A model generated the notes under the pieces. The model was not told the origin of the DNA and ran no database searches. It was given only the letters and a program-made list of their open reading frames with translations. Positions 1 through 4,987 of a stretch of DNA of 6,606 nt are shown in pieces (position 1 is the first letter of the stretch; every line of letters starts with the position of its first letter). The stretch is taken from assembly GCA_035553895.1 (NCBI GenBank), contig DATMJI010000138.1, positions 1-6,606 on the forward strand, written 5' to 3'. Source of the DNA: JADDRA01 sp035553895. Its GTDB lineage: Bacteria > Actinomycetota > Acidimicrobiia > Acidimicrobiales > CADCSY01. Position numbers and translations under genes: made by a program.

Positions 1-127
1 GGGCGGTGGGAGCGGGCCCGCTCCGCTCGCTCGGGTTACCGCAGGCGACGAGGGCCAGGAGGCCCCCGGCCAGCACCGCCGCTGCCCGGCAAGGGCGGCG
101 GGGTGCCCCCTGCACCGCCGTGGCCAC
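1..127 (-). CDS. Lipoprotein, N-terminal part (runs off left edge)
   Basis: The reverse strand read from a GTG at 127 stays open to the window edge for 42 codons and begins with a clear lipoprotein signal peptide. It has a basic start (R10, R11, R14), a hydrophobic Ala/Leu/Val core at about 15-28, and the lipobox LVAC with Cys29 as the expected lipidated residue. A Ser/Pro/Gly-rich linker follows, as is usual after the anchor. By family knowledge the mature protein would be tethered to the outer face of the cytoplasmic membrane. The fold and function lie outside the window, so it could be a solute-binding protein or any other secreted lipoprotein. The start is uncertain: an in-frame GTG at 151 would add eight residues, one at 115 would remove four, and none has a strong Shine-Dalgarno sequence. 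It lies about 300 bp downstream of the ABC permease gene on the same strand. Confidence 0.7.
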   Translation of the reverse strand, partial: MATAVQGAPRRPCRAAAVLAGGLLALVACGNPSERSGPAPTA

Positions 128-163
128 GGAGCTGGAGCCTACGGGAACCACCCGCCGGCGAAG

Positions 164-200
164 GTCACCGCCGCCGTCACCGCCGCCGCGTCACCGCCGC
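164..200. repeat. Short tandem repeats of GTCACCGCCGCC
   Basis: Two perfect 12-bp units lie back to back at 164-175 and 176-187. A third, 11-bp unit follows at 190-200 after two extra bases. The core GTCAC also recurs at 207-211. The array lies a few tens of bases upstream of the candidate lipoprotein starts, so it could be a set of regulator-binding sites. It could equally be simple GC-rich slippage sequence. Confidence 0.5.
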
Positions 201-213
201 TTTCTGGTCACTC

Positions 214-232
214 CCGGACCGTCAGGGTCCGG
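214..232. other. Perfect 7-bp hairpin
   Basis: CCGGACC (214-220) and GGTCCGG (226-232) are perfect inverted copies around a 5-nt loop. Neither strand has a T-run after the stem, so it is not a classical intrinsic terminator. It lies between the permease and lipoprotein genes and could be a weak terminator or an operator. Confidence 0.4.
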
Positions 233-401
233 AACTGACCACAAAGACAAGGTCGAGGCGACCGTCTCGGCGGGCGCCCACCCCGGAGCCCTCAACAAGC
301 ACGCCCTGGTCACCGGCCGCCGGCAGGGATTGGGGCGGCGCCAGCGTTGTCCGGTCGGGTCCGGCTGAGCGCACTGCCGCAACCGGCTCTTGGATCTCGT
401 C

Positions 402-417
402 GGCGGCGAACGCCGCC
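402..417 (-). terminator. Possible GC hairpin terminator after the ABC permease
   Basis: GGCGGCG and CGCCGCC are inverted copies separated by two bases; in RNA this would be about 6 bp with a 4-nt loop. It begins 7 nt past the permease stop codon on the transcribed strand, where a terminator would be expected. No U-tract follows, so it is only a candidate; U-less hairpins are often proposed as terminators in high-GC actinobacteria. Confidence 0.3.
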
Positions 418-423
418 AGCCAC

Positions 424-1170
424 TCACGTCACGTCGCCGCGGACCACGAAGCGGTTGCCGGCCCAGGCGAAGACGGCGGCGTAGGCGATGAGCACCGCCG
501 CGGCGACGACCGGGGCCAGGAGCTCCGAGCCGGGGAGGCTCTGGCCGCTCAGGGCGCTGGCCGCCCCCCCGGGGAACCAGCGGCCCACATCGGGTACCAG
601 CCCGACGACCAGCCCCTCGACGACGAAGGACCAGGCCAGGGCCACGACCACGGCTGCCGTGGAGTTGCGGATCAGCGAACCCAGGGCGACACCCAGCAGG
701 CCGTAGACCGCGGTCACCACCACCACACCGGCCAACACCCCGGCCACGTCGCCGAGCGAGACGTCCACCCCCTCGCTGCCGAGGGCCGGCAGGGCGGCGG
801 CGATGGTCACGGCCACCGCCAGGAGGGCGAAGACCAGCCCGGTCACCGAGTAGGTCACCAGTTTGGCGGCGACCACCTGGCCCCGGGTGGGCGTGACCAG
901 GAAGGTCTCGGTCACGGTGTTGTGGCGGAACTCGCTGGTCATGCCGAGGATGCCCAGGACCAGCACGAAGATGGAGCCGGCGCCGGCGTTGGAGAACACG
1001 TTGCGTACCCCCTCGGCGGAGTCCAGGGGAAACGTCTGCGCCACCTCGCCGGACATGGCCACAGTGGCGAGGGTGCCGACCACGGCCAGCGCCAGGGTGG
1101 CGGCCAGGAGTCCGTAGACCAGGCGGGTGGTGCGCAGCTTGAGCACCTCGGAGGCGACCAAGCGGATCAC
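424..1170 (-). CDS. ABC-2 type exporter permease
   Basis: This 248-residue integral membrane protein is the membrane half of an ABC exporter. Hydrophobic segments lie at about 18-36, 66-78, 108-130, 143-165, 172-192 and 218-237, giving the six-helix layout of ABC-2 permeases. After the second segment comes the motif SEFRHNTVTETF (79-90), typical of the bacitracin/multidrug ABC-2 permeases, where a cytoplasmic E-F-R-x-x-T element precedes a Pro/Arg turn. The protein ends in a short charged tail (RGDVT), so it looks complete. Its GTG start overlaps the ATPase stop by 4 bp (GTGA), indicating translational coupling and a two-gene transporter, presumably two ATPases plus two permeases. The substrate cannot be read from the sequence; candidates are an antimicrobial peptide, a drug or a lipid-like molecule. 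No two-component regulator lies nearby to suggest one. Confidence 0.9.
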   Translation of the reverse strand: MIRLVASEVLKLRTTRLVYGLLAATLALAVVGTLATVAMSGEVAQTFPLDSAEGVRNVFSNAGAGSIFVLVLGILGMTSEFRHNTVTETFLVTPTRGQVVAAKLVTYSVTGLVFALLAVAVTIAAALPALGSEGVDVSLGDVAGVLAGVVVVTAVYGLLGVALGSLIRNSTAAVVVALAWSFVVEGLVVGLVPDVGRWFPGGAASALSGQSLPGSELLAPVVAAAVLIAYAAVFAWAGNRFVVRGDVT

Positions 1171-1910
1171 CGGTCGTCCCCCTCGCCGGCGGGCACAGCC
1201 GGCGCCGGCCGAGCCGGCGAGGTCAGCTCCAAGAAGACGTCTTCGAGGTTGCCCTGGCTGGTGAGCTCCTCCAGGGTGGTGTGGGCCACCAGCCGGCCCC
1301 GGGTCATGATGACCACCCGGTCGACGGTCTGGCTCACCTCGGCCAGGGCGTGGCTGGACACCAGCACGGTGCCCCCCTCGGCGGCGTAGTGGCGCAGGAA
1401 GCCCCGCAGCCAGCGGATGCCCTCGGGATCGAGCCCGTTGCCGGGCTCGTCGAGGACGAGCACCCGGGGCCGACCCAGCAGGGCGGCGGCCAGCCCGAGG
1501 CGCTGGCGCATCCCGAGGGAGAAGCCCCCGACCCGCCGCCCGGCGGCGTCGGCGAGGTCGACCTCGGCCAGGACCTCGTCGACCCTGGTTTGAGGCAGAC
1601 CGGCGGCGGTGGTGATCACCCGGAGGTGGTTGGCGGCGCTGCGCCCGGGATGGAAGCCGCTGGCCTCGAGCAGGGCGCCGACGGTGGCCTTGGGCTCGTC
1701 GAGCTGGTGGTAGGGCCGCCCGGCGATGGTGGCGGTACCGGCCGTGGGCGTGACCAGTCCCAGCAGCATCCGCAGGGTGGTCGTCTTGCCGGCCCCGTTG
1801 GGGCCGAGGCAGCCGGTGACCGTTCCCGCCTCGACCTCGAAGCTGAGATCCTCGACGGCAGCCAGCCCGTTGAAGTGCTTGGTCAGTCCTTCCGCGACGA
1901 CGAGTGCCAT
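1167..1910 (-). CDS. ABC-2 exporter ATP-binding protein (BcrA/DrrA-like)
   Basis: This 247-residue cytoplasmic ATPase would power the overlapping permease. All nucleotide-binding motifs are visible in order: Walker A GPNGAGKT (36-43), signature FSLGMRQRLG (130-139), Walker B VLVLDEP (150-156), D-loop NGLDP (158-162) and switch His187. The Q-loop position appears to hold Glu82 (LLEASGFHP), a substitution common in the bacitracin-type BcrA group. The residue after the Walker B Pro is Gly157 where most relatives have Thr or Ala. The C-terminus (from about 230) is a short Pro/Ala-rich tail. The ATG at 1910 is chosen because a strong GGAGGT lies 6 nt upstream and the protein then begins right at the first conserved strand. 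An upstream in-frame start at 2006 would add a low-complexity extension with no such site. The substrate is unknown. Confidence 0.93.
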   Translation of the reverse strand: MALVVAEGLTKHFNGLAAVEDLSFEVEAGTVTGCLGPNGAGKTTTLRMLLGLVTPTAGTATIAGRPYHQLDEPKATVGALLEASGFHPGRSAANHLRVITTAAGLPQTRVDEVLAEVDLADAAGRRVGGFSLGMRQRLGLAAALLGRPRVLVLDEPGNGLDPEGIRWLRGFLRHYAAEGGTVLVSSHALAEVSQTVDRVVIMTRGRLVAHTTLEELTSQGNLEDVFLELTSPARPAPAVPAGEGDDR

Positions 1911-1916
1911 GGCGCT

Positions 1917-1922
1917 ACCTCC
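1917..1922 (-). promoter_or_regulatory. Shine-Dalgarno site fixing the ABC ATPase start
   Basis: On the reverse strand GGAGGT lies 6 nt before the ATG at 1910. It is the best ribosome-binding site in the window and excludes the longer reading from 2006. Confidence 0.85.
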
Positions 1923-1989
1923 CCCCGGCCACCGTAGTGGCGGCCGATCCGCCCTCAAGGCCGGGGAGGGACGTGCCGATGCAACGAGG

Positions 1990-2217
1990 GTGGCAGCGGA
2001 GGCCAACAGCGGGCAGCTCTGGGCGACCGCCCTGGCTGAGGATGATCGCCTGGGTCCCTGGCAGTGGGTGCGGGCCCATCGCCTCTACTGCACCGCGGTG
2101 GTGGCCATCGTGGTCGCCACCCTCCTGGGCGCCGACTGGGCCGCTCGGCCCAGCGTGTCCATCTCCTCCACCACTCCGGCAGCGACGGTCGAGGTACCAC
2201 CGGCCCAGGGAGGCTGA
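1990..2217 (+). CDS. Possible small single-pass membrane protein
   Basis: This candidate gene of 75 residues is not assigned to a family. Its layout resembles a small bitopic membrane protein: a cytoplasmic N-terminal stretch with a basic, aromatic edge (WQWVRAHR, 24-31), one hydrophobic helix at about 33-48, then a Ser/Thr/Pro-rich tail that would face outwards. Most codons end in G or C. It fits the free space well, divergent from the ABC ATPase (79-bp gap) and ending 8 bp before the convergent DegV gene. Against it, the GTG start has no well-placed Shine-Dalgarno sequence; the nearest purine-rich block, GGGGAGGGA, is about 20 nt away. The frame is also open further upstream to an ATG at 1909, which would overlap the ATPase start. 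Leaderless translation or a chance open frame are both possible. Confidence 0.42.
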   Translation: MAAEANSGQLWATALAEDDRLGPWQWVRAHRLYCTAVVAIVVATLLGADWAARPSVSISSTTPAATVEVPPAQGG

Positions 2218-2225
2218 ACGGCTCC

Positions 2226-3080
2226 TCAGCCGGCGGTGAGGGGCGAGGGGTAGAAGCAGACGCCGGCGGTCCCGGGGCCGGTGTGGGCGCCCACGCTCGG
2301 CCCGATCCGGTAGCGGACCATCTCCCCCACCCCGGCGGCACCGGCCAGACGGGCCTCCAGGGCCTCCCACCAGGGCCGGGCACTGGCGTCGGCGATGCCG
2401 AGACCGACGCGCAGGGAGGAGGCGGCGGCAGCTTCCAGGACATGGCCGGCGATGATGTCCACGGCCTCGTCGAAGCCGTGGGCGTGGCCGGCGGTGCGCA
2501 TCTGGCCACCGTCGAGGGTGAGCACGGGGATGCCGCCCTCGCCGGCGCCCACCGTGCCCGGAGCCAACCGACCCCCGGCCTCGGCCAGGTCGAGGGCGCC
2601 GGCGGTGAAGACGGTTCGCACCTCCCGACCCGCCCGGGCGGCGGCGGCCGCCGCCTCGTCGAGGCTGGCGCCCCGGGCCAGCGCCTCGGCCGCCTCCCAC
2701 ACGCAACAGGCCACGCCGAAGCTGGCCGTGCCGGTGTCGACCAGCCGCACGGGCACGGGAGCGGCCTCGGCCGCCAGGCGGGCGCTGTTCAGGGTGCCGG
2801 AGAGCGTCGAGCCGATGTGCACGGCCAGGATCTCCCCGGCCCCCCGCCCGGCCAGGGCGGCGAAGGCCCGGGCGAAGGGCCCGGGGCCGGGCGCCGCCGT
2901 CGAGACTTCGGGGCGGTGGCCACCGGCGAAGCGGGCATAGAACCCGTCGGCGTCGATCTCGGTCCCCTCCAGGTAGGGATGGCCGTCGATGGTGACGGTG
3001 AGGGGGACGATTTCGACCCCGTAGCGCCGGGCCAGCGCCGGGGGCAGCTGGGCGTTGGAGTCGGTGACCAGCCCGATCAG
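2226..3080 (-). CDS. DegV family (FakB-like) fatty-acid-binding protein
   Basis: From a CTG start this is 284 residues, the usual DegV length. Family landmarks are in order: N-terminal IGLVTDS (2-8), VPLTV (25-29), VSTAAP (59-64), HIGSTLSGTLNSA (88-100), AGALDLAEAGGRL (160-172), GGIPVLTLDGG (182-192) and the C-terminal HTGPG (266-270). DegV proteins bind one fatty acid in a buried pocket. FakB members present it to the kinase FakA, which makes acyl-phosphate; a Thr/Ser pair and the C-terminal His contact the carboxylate in that group. Thr61, Ser94 and His266 look like the equivalents here, but the usual TSQPS motif is changed to TAAPG. The gene overlaps the plsY stop by 2 bases, and PlsY consumes acyl-phosphate, which supports a FakB-like role. 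No FakA is in the window. No ATG, GTG or TTG lies near the conserved N-terminus; GAGGGA is 6 nt before the CTG. Confidence 0.88.
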   Translation of the reverse strand: MIGLVTDSNAQLPPALARRYGVEIVPLTVTIDGHPYLEGTEIDADGFYARFAGGHRPEVSTAAPGPGPFARAFAALAGRGAGEILAVHIGSTLSGTLNSARLAAEAAPVPVRLVDTGTASFGVACCVWEAAEALARGASLDEAAAAAARAGREVRTVFTAGALDLAEAGGRLAPGTVGAGEGGIPVLTLDGGQMRTAGHAHGFDEAVDIIAGHVLEAAAASSLRVGLGIADASARPWWEALEARLAGAAGVGEMVRYRIGPSVGAHTGPGTAGVCFYPSPLTAG

Positions 3081-3850
3081 GGTGGGTCCCTCATGGTCTC
3101 CAGGGACGGCAACGGGGGCACCGGCAACGGTGAGCTGCCGTCGCCGGTGCCGGGCCGCTGCGGTGGCGGGGCACCACCGAGCGGCGGGGGCTCGGTGGCC
3201 AACCGGTAGAGGATCACCACGCTGGTGGCCGCCGCCGCCAGGGGCAGTCCGGCGCTCGGCGGCGGGCCCCAGAGGTTGGGCCAGCGCCGGCGCCACCACA
3301 CGGTGGCGGCGGCCACCCAGACGGACGACGACACCAGCGTGGCCCCCACGTGGCGGCGCCGCCACCACCGGGCGTCGTCGACGGTGCCGTACCAGCCGGT
3401 GCCGCCGGGCCCGCCCCGGCGCCGTGGCACCTCGGCTCCGGCCCAGGCAACCAGCAGGTCGACGACCGACCAGGCGGGGAAGGTGGCGGCGCACTGCCCG
3501 ACGCTGGTGGCCACGCCCTTGCCCCCCCGCAGGCCCGACCACACCGGGAAGCAGTGCCCCACCACCGCCGCCACCCCGGCCAGGTGGGCGCCACCGGGCC
3601 CGGCGGCCGAGCGCCCGGCACCACACGCCAGCGCCCCCTTGGCCATGTCGGCGGCCATGACCAGGTACCCCCAGCCCTTGCCCACCTGGAGGCTCACGTT
3701 GTGGGCTCCCGGGTTGCGGCTGCCCACCGCCCGCAGGTCGGTGGCACCGCCGGTGGCCGCCCGGGCGGCCAGGTCGGCCGCCGGGAAGGAGCCCAGCAGG
3801 TAGCCGAGCGACGCGGCCGCCGCCAGCCGGGTGACGCGCACGCCGGGCAC
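3077..3850 (-). CDS. plsY: Acyl-phosphate:glycerol-3-phosphate acyltransferase PlsY (divergent C-terminal half)
   Basis: PlsY is a membrane enzyme that moves the acyl group from acyl-phosphate to glycerol-3-phosphate, making lysophosphatidic acid, the first step of phospholipid synthesis. The N-terminal half is clear: GSFP (20-23) after the first helix, GSRNPGAHNV (43-52), DMAKG (68-72), GHCFPVW (98-104) and the glycine loop GLRGGKGVAT (106-115). The C-terminal half is unusual. A basic, Gly-rich insert (about 139-168) precedes a segment that may be the Ser-containing third motif (VSSSVW, 173-178). The common final RHxxN element is not evident, and a Pro-rich tail of about 35 residues follows. 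At 257 residues it is longer than the usual roughly 200. The GTG start has GGGGCGGG just upstream; a GTG three codons later is an alternative. The gene's end overlaps the DegV start, so the two should be co-transcribed and coupled. Confidence 0.85.
   Translation of the reverse strand: MPGVRVTRLAAAASLGYLLGSFPAADLAARAATGGATDLRAVGSRNPGAHNVSLQVGKGWGYLVMAADMAKGALACGAGRSAAGPGGAHLAGVAAVVGHCFPVWSGLRGGKGVATSVGQCAATFPAWSVVDLLVAWAGAEVPRRRGGPGGTGWYGTVDDARWWRRRHVGATLVSSSVWVAAATVWWRRRWPNLWGPPPSAGLPLAAAATSVVILYRLATEPPPLGGAPPPQRPGTGDGSSPLPVPPLPSLETMRDPP
3087..3092 (-). promoter_or_regulatory. Ribosome-binding site supporting a CTG start for the DegV gene
   Basis: On the reverse strand GAGGGA lies 6 nt before CTG (3080-3078), within the last codons of plsY. 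The CTG shares two bases with the plsY TGA stop (CTGA). Ribosomes finishing plsY would be placed to restart there. Confidence 0.5.
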
Positions 3851-3894
3851 GCTACCCGCCGCCCCTGATCACGCCGTCGTCGCCCGGCCTGGGC

Positions 3895-3943
3895 GTTCTC
3901 CGGGAACTGGGAGGCGCCAGGCGCCGTCGCAGCACCGGAGAAC
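3895..3943. repeat. 49-bp palindromic repeat, copy 1
   Basis: The copy begins GTTCTCCGG and ends with its exact inverse, CCGGAGAAC; counting one flanking base each side the arms are 10 bp. Inside sits GGCGC-CAG-GCGCC, which can form a second hairpin of 5 bp with a 3-nt loop. It matches copy 2 at 47 of 49 positions. It lies upstream of plsY, between divergent genes, so a terminator role is unlikely. REP-like or MITE-like repeats have this kind of build, but no family is recognised. Confidence 0.9.
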
Positions 3944-3988
3944 GTGGCGGCCACGCCCGGGCTCAGTGGCGCGGCGCCCCCGCCCAGC

Positions 3989-4037
3989 GTTCTCCGGGAA
4001 CCGGGCGGCGCCAGGCGCCGTCGCAGCACCGGAGAAC
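3989..4037. repeat. 49-bp palindromic repeat, copy 2
   Basis: This is a direct repeat of copy 1 in the same orientation, 45 bp further on, with changes only at positions 14 (T to C) and 18 (A to C) of the unit. The same GTTCTCCGG/CCGGAGAAC ends and the inner GGCGC-CAG-GCGCC hairpin are kept. It ends 26 bp before the alpha/beta hydrolase start and so occupies the space where that gene's promoter would be expected. Confidence 0.9.
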
Positions 4038-4063
4038 CGGTCGGTGGTGGCTACCGTCGGGCC

Positions 4064-4987
4064 GTGCCCCGCCTCGTGGTGATCGCCCCTGACGGGACCG
4101 ACCTGGCGGTGCACACCTGGGCGCCGGCCGGCGACGGTGGCGGCGAGCCGGTGCTCCTGGTCCACGGGTTGGCGTCCAACCTCCGCCTCTGGGACGGGGT
4201 CGGCCCCCTGCTGGCCGCCGCCGGCCACCCGGTGGCGGCCCTTGACCTGCGGGGCCACGGGACCAGCGCCAAGCCGGACGCCGGCTACGACTTCCCCACC
4301 CTCTGCACCGACCTGGCCGCCGTCCTGGACGGCACCGGCTGGGACCGGGTGGTGGTGGTGGGCCAGTCCATGGGCGCCGAGTTGGCCCTGGAGCTGGCCT
4401 GGCGCCACCCGCCGCGGGTGCTGGCCGTGGTCTGCATCGACGGGGGCTGGTTCGATCTCCAGGAGCGGTTCCCGACCTGGGGGGCGTGCGTCGCCGCCCT
4501 CCAGCCCCCCCAGACCACCGGCCGGCGGCTGGCCGAGATCGAGAGCCAGCTCCGGCGCCGCCACCCGGACTGGCCCGAGGCCGGCATCGCCGGCGCCCTG
4601 GCCTGCTTCGAGCACCGCCCCGACGGCACCGTCGCCCCCTGGCTCACCCGGGATCGCCACCTCTCCTTGTTGCGGGCACTGTGGGAGCGGCGCCCGGCCA
4701 CCCGGTACCCCGAGGTGGCGGCCCCGGTGTTGCTGGTCTCGGCCGGCGATGGATCGGTGCCGTTCCCCCAGCGCGATCTGGTGGAGGCGGCGGCCCGGCT
4801 CCTGCCCCGGGCCCAGCTGCGCTGGCTGGCCGGCGACCACGACCTGCACGCCCAGCACCCCGAGGCGGTGGCCGCCCTCATCCACCAGTGGCTGGCGACC
4901 GCCGGAGCCACCCCGCCGGCTTCTGGTGGTCAGGAGGCAGCGCCGGCGTTCCCTGCGGACCACCAGATCGTGGCCGAGGGGCCATGA
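4064..4987 (+). CDS. Alpha/beta hydrolase
   Basis: This 307-residue protein has the alpha/beta hydrolase fold. The oxyanion region is LLVHGLASNLRLWD (31-44) and strand 4 gives LDLRGHGTSAK (60-70). The nucleophile elbow is GQSMGA with Ser102, the likely acid is Asp229 (SAGDGSVPF), and the likely catalytic His is His258 (AGDHDLHAQHP). The triad looks intact, so it should be an active serine hydrolase such as an esterase, lipase or C-C bond hydrolase. The substrate cannot be told from the sequence, and no signal peptide is seen, so it is probably cytoplasmic. The GTG at 4064 is chosen because it begins just before the first strand; the open frame extends back through the upstream palindromic repeat, but that part is not protein-like. 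No good Shine-Dalgarno is visible. The last 25 residues or so are low-complexity and contain a DNA palindrome. The stop overlaps the next start (ATGA). Confidence 0.88.
   Translation: MPRLVVIAPDGTDLAVHTWAPAGDGGGEPVLLVHGLASNLRLWDGVGPLLAAAGHPVAALDLRGHGTSAKPDAGYDFPTLCTDLAAVLDGTGWDRVVVVGQSMGAELALELAWRHPPRVLAVVCIDGGWFDLQERFPTWGACVAALQPPQTTGRRLAEIESQLRRRHPDWPEAGIAGALACFEHRPDGTVAPWLTRDRHLSLLRALWERRPATRYPEVAAPVLLVSAGDGSVPFPQRDLVEAAARLLPRAQLRWLAGDHDLHAQHPEAVAALIHQWLATAGATPPASGGQEAAPAFPADHQIVAEGP
4922..4967. repeat. Long inverted repeat inside the hydrolase 3' end
   Basis: TCTGGTGGTC (4922-4931) and GACCACCAGA (4958-4967) are perfect 10-bp inverted copies around 26 bases that contain the palindrome CGCCGGCG (4941-4948). 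The whole unit is 46 bp, close in size and build to the 49-bp repeats upstream of this gene, though the sequence differs. It encodes the atypical Ala/Pro/Gly-rich tail of the hydrolase, just before the start of the next gene. Confidence 0.75.

Larger units (their letters stand above)
128..423. other. Intergenic region without a convincing gene
   Basis: This stretch separates the end of the ABC permease gene from the lipoprotein start. It contains a GC hairpin right after the permease stop, a second hairpin at 214-232, and GTCACCGCCGCC-type tandem repeats at 164-200. Two short reverse-strand frames are open (427-191 and 428-222), but neither shows a recognisable domain, and they cannot both be genes. 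No clear promoter -10/-35 pair was recognised. Confidence 0.5.

Noticed and set aside
191..427. 78-codon reverse-strand frame whose GTG overlaps the permease stop by 4 bp (GTGA)
   Set aside because: The overlap looks operon-like, but the product is Arg/Pro-rich, uses several rare codons (AGA, AGG, TTG) and has no motif; it is also exclusive with the frame at 222-428.
103..1389. Long plus-strand open frame (428 codons) opposite the ABC permease and part of the ATPase
   Set aside because: Its product is His/Gly/Gln/Arg-rich with no domain, and it is fully explained as the antisense of two well-supported genes in high-GC DNA.
2226..3626. DegV gene read from a far-upstream start (466 codons)
   Set aside because: The extra N-terminal part is Arg/Gly/Pro-rich shadow of plsY; the DegV domain begins at 3080.
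3895..3943. Intrinsic terminator
   Set aside because: The hairpin lies upstream of two divergent genes rather than after a gene, and has no T-run.
3895..4037. CRISPR array
   Set aside because: There are only two repeats, they are unusually long and strongly palindromic, a single 45-bp gap separates them, and no cas gene is nearby.
3869..4963. Reverse-strand frame of 364 codons with a peptide (SGAATAPGA) occurring twice
   Set aside because: It is antisense to the alpha/beta hydrolase; the peptide repeat only reflects the two 49-bp DNA repeats.
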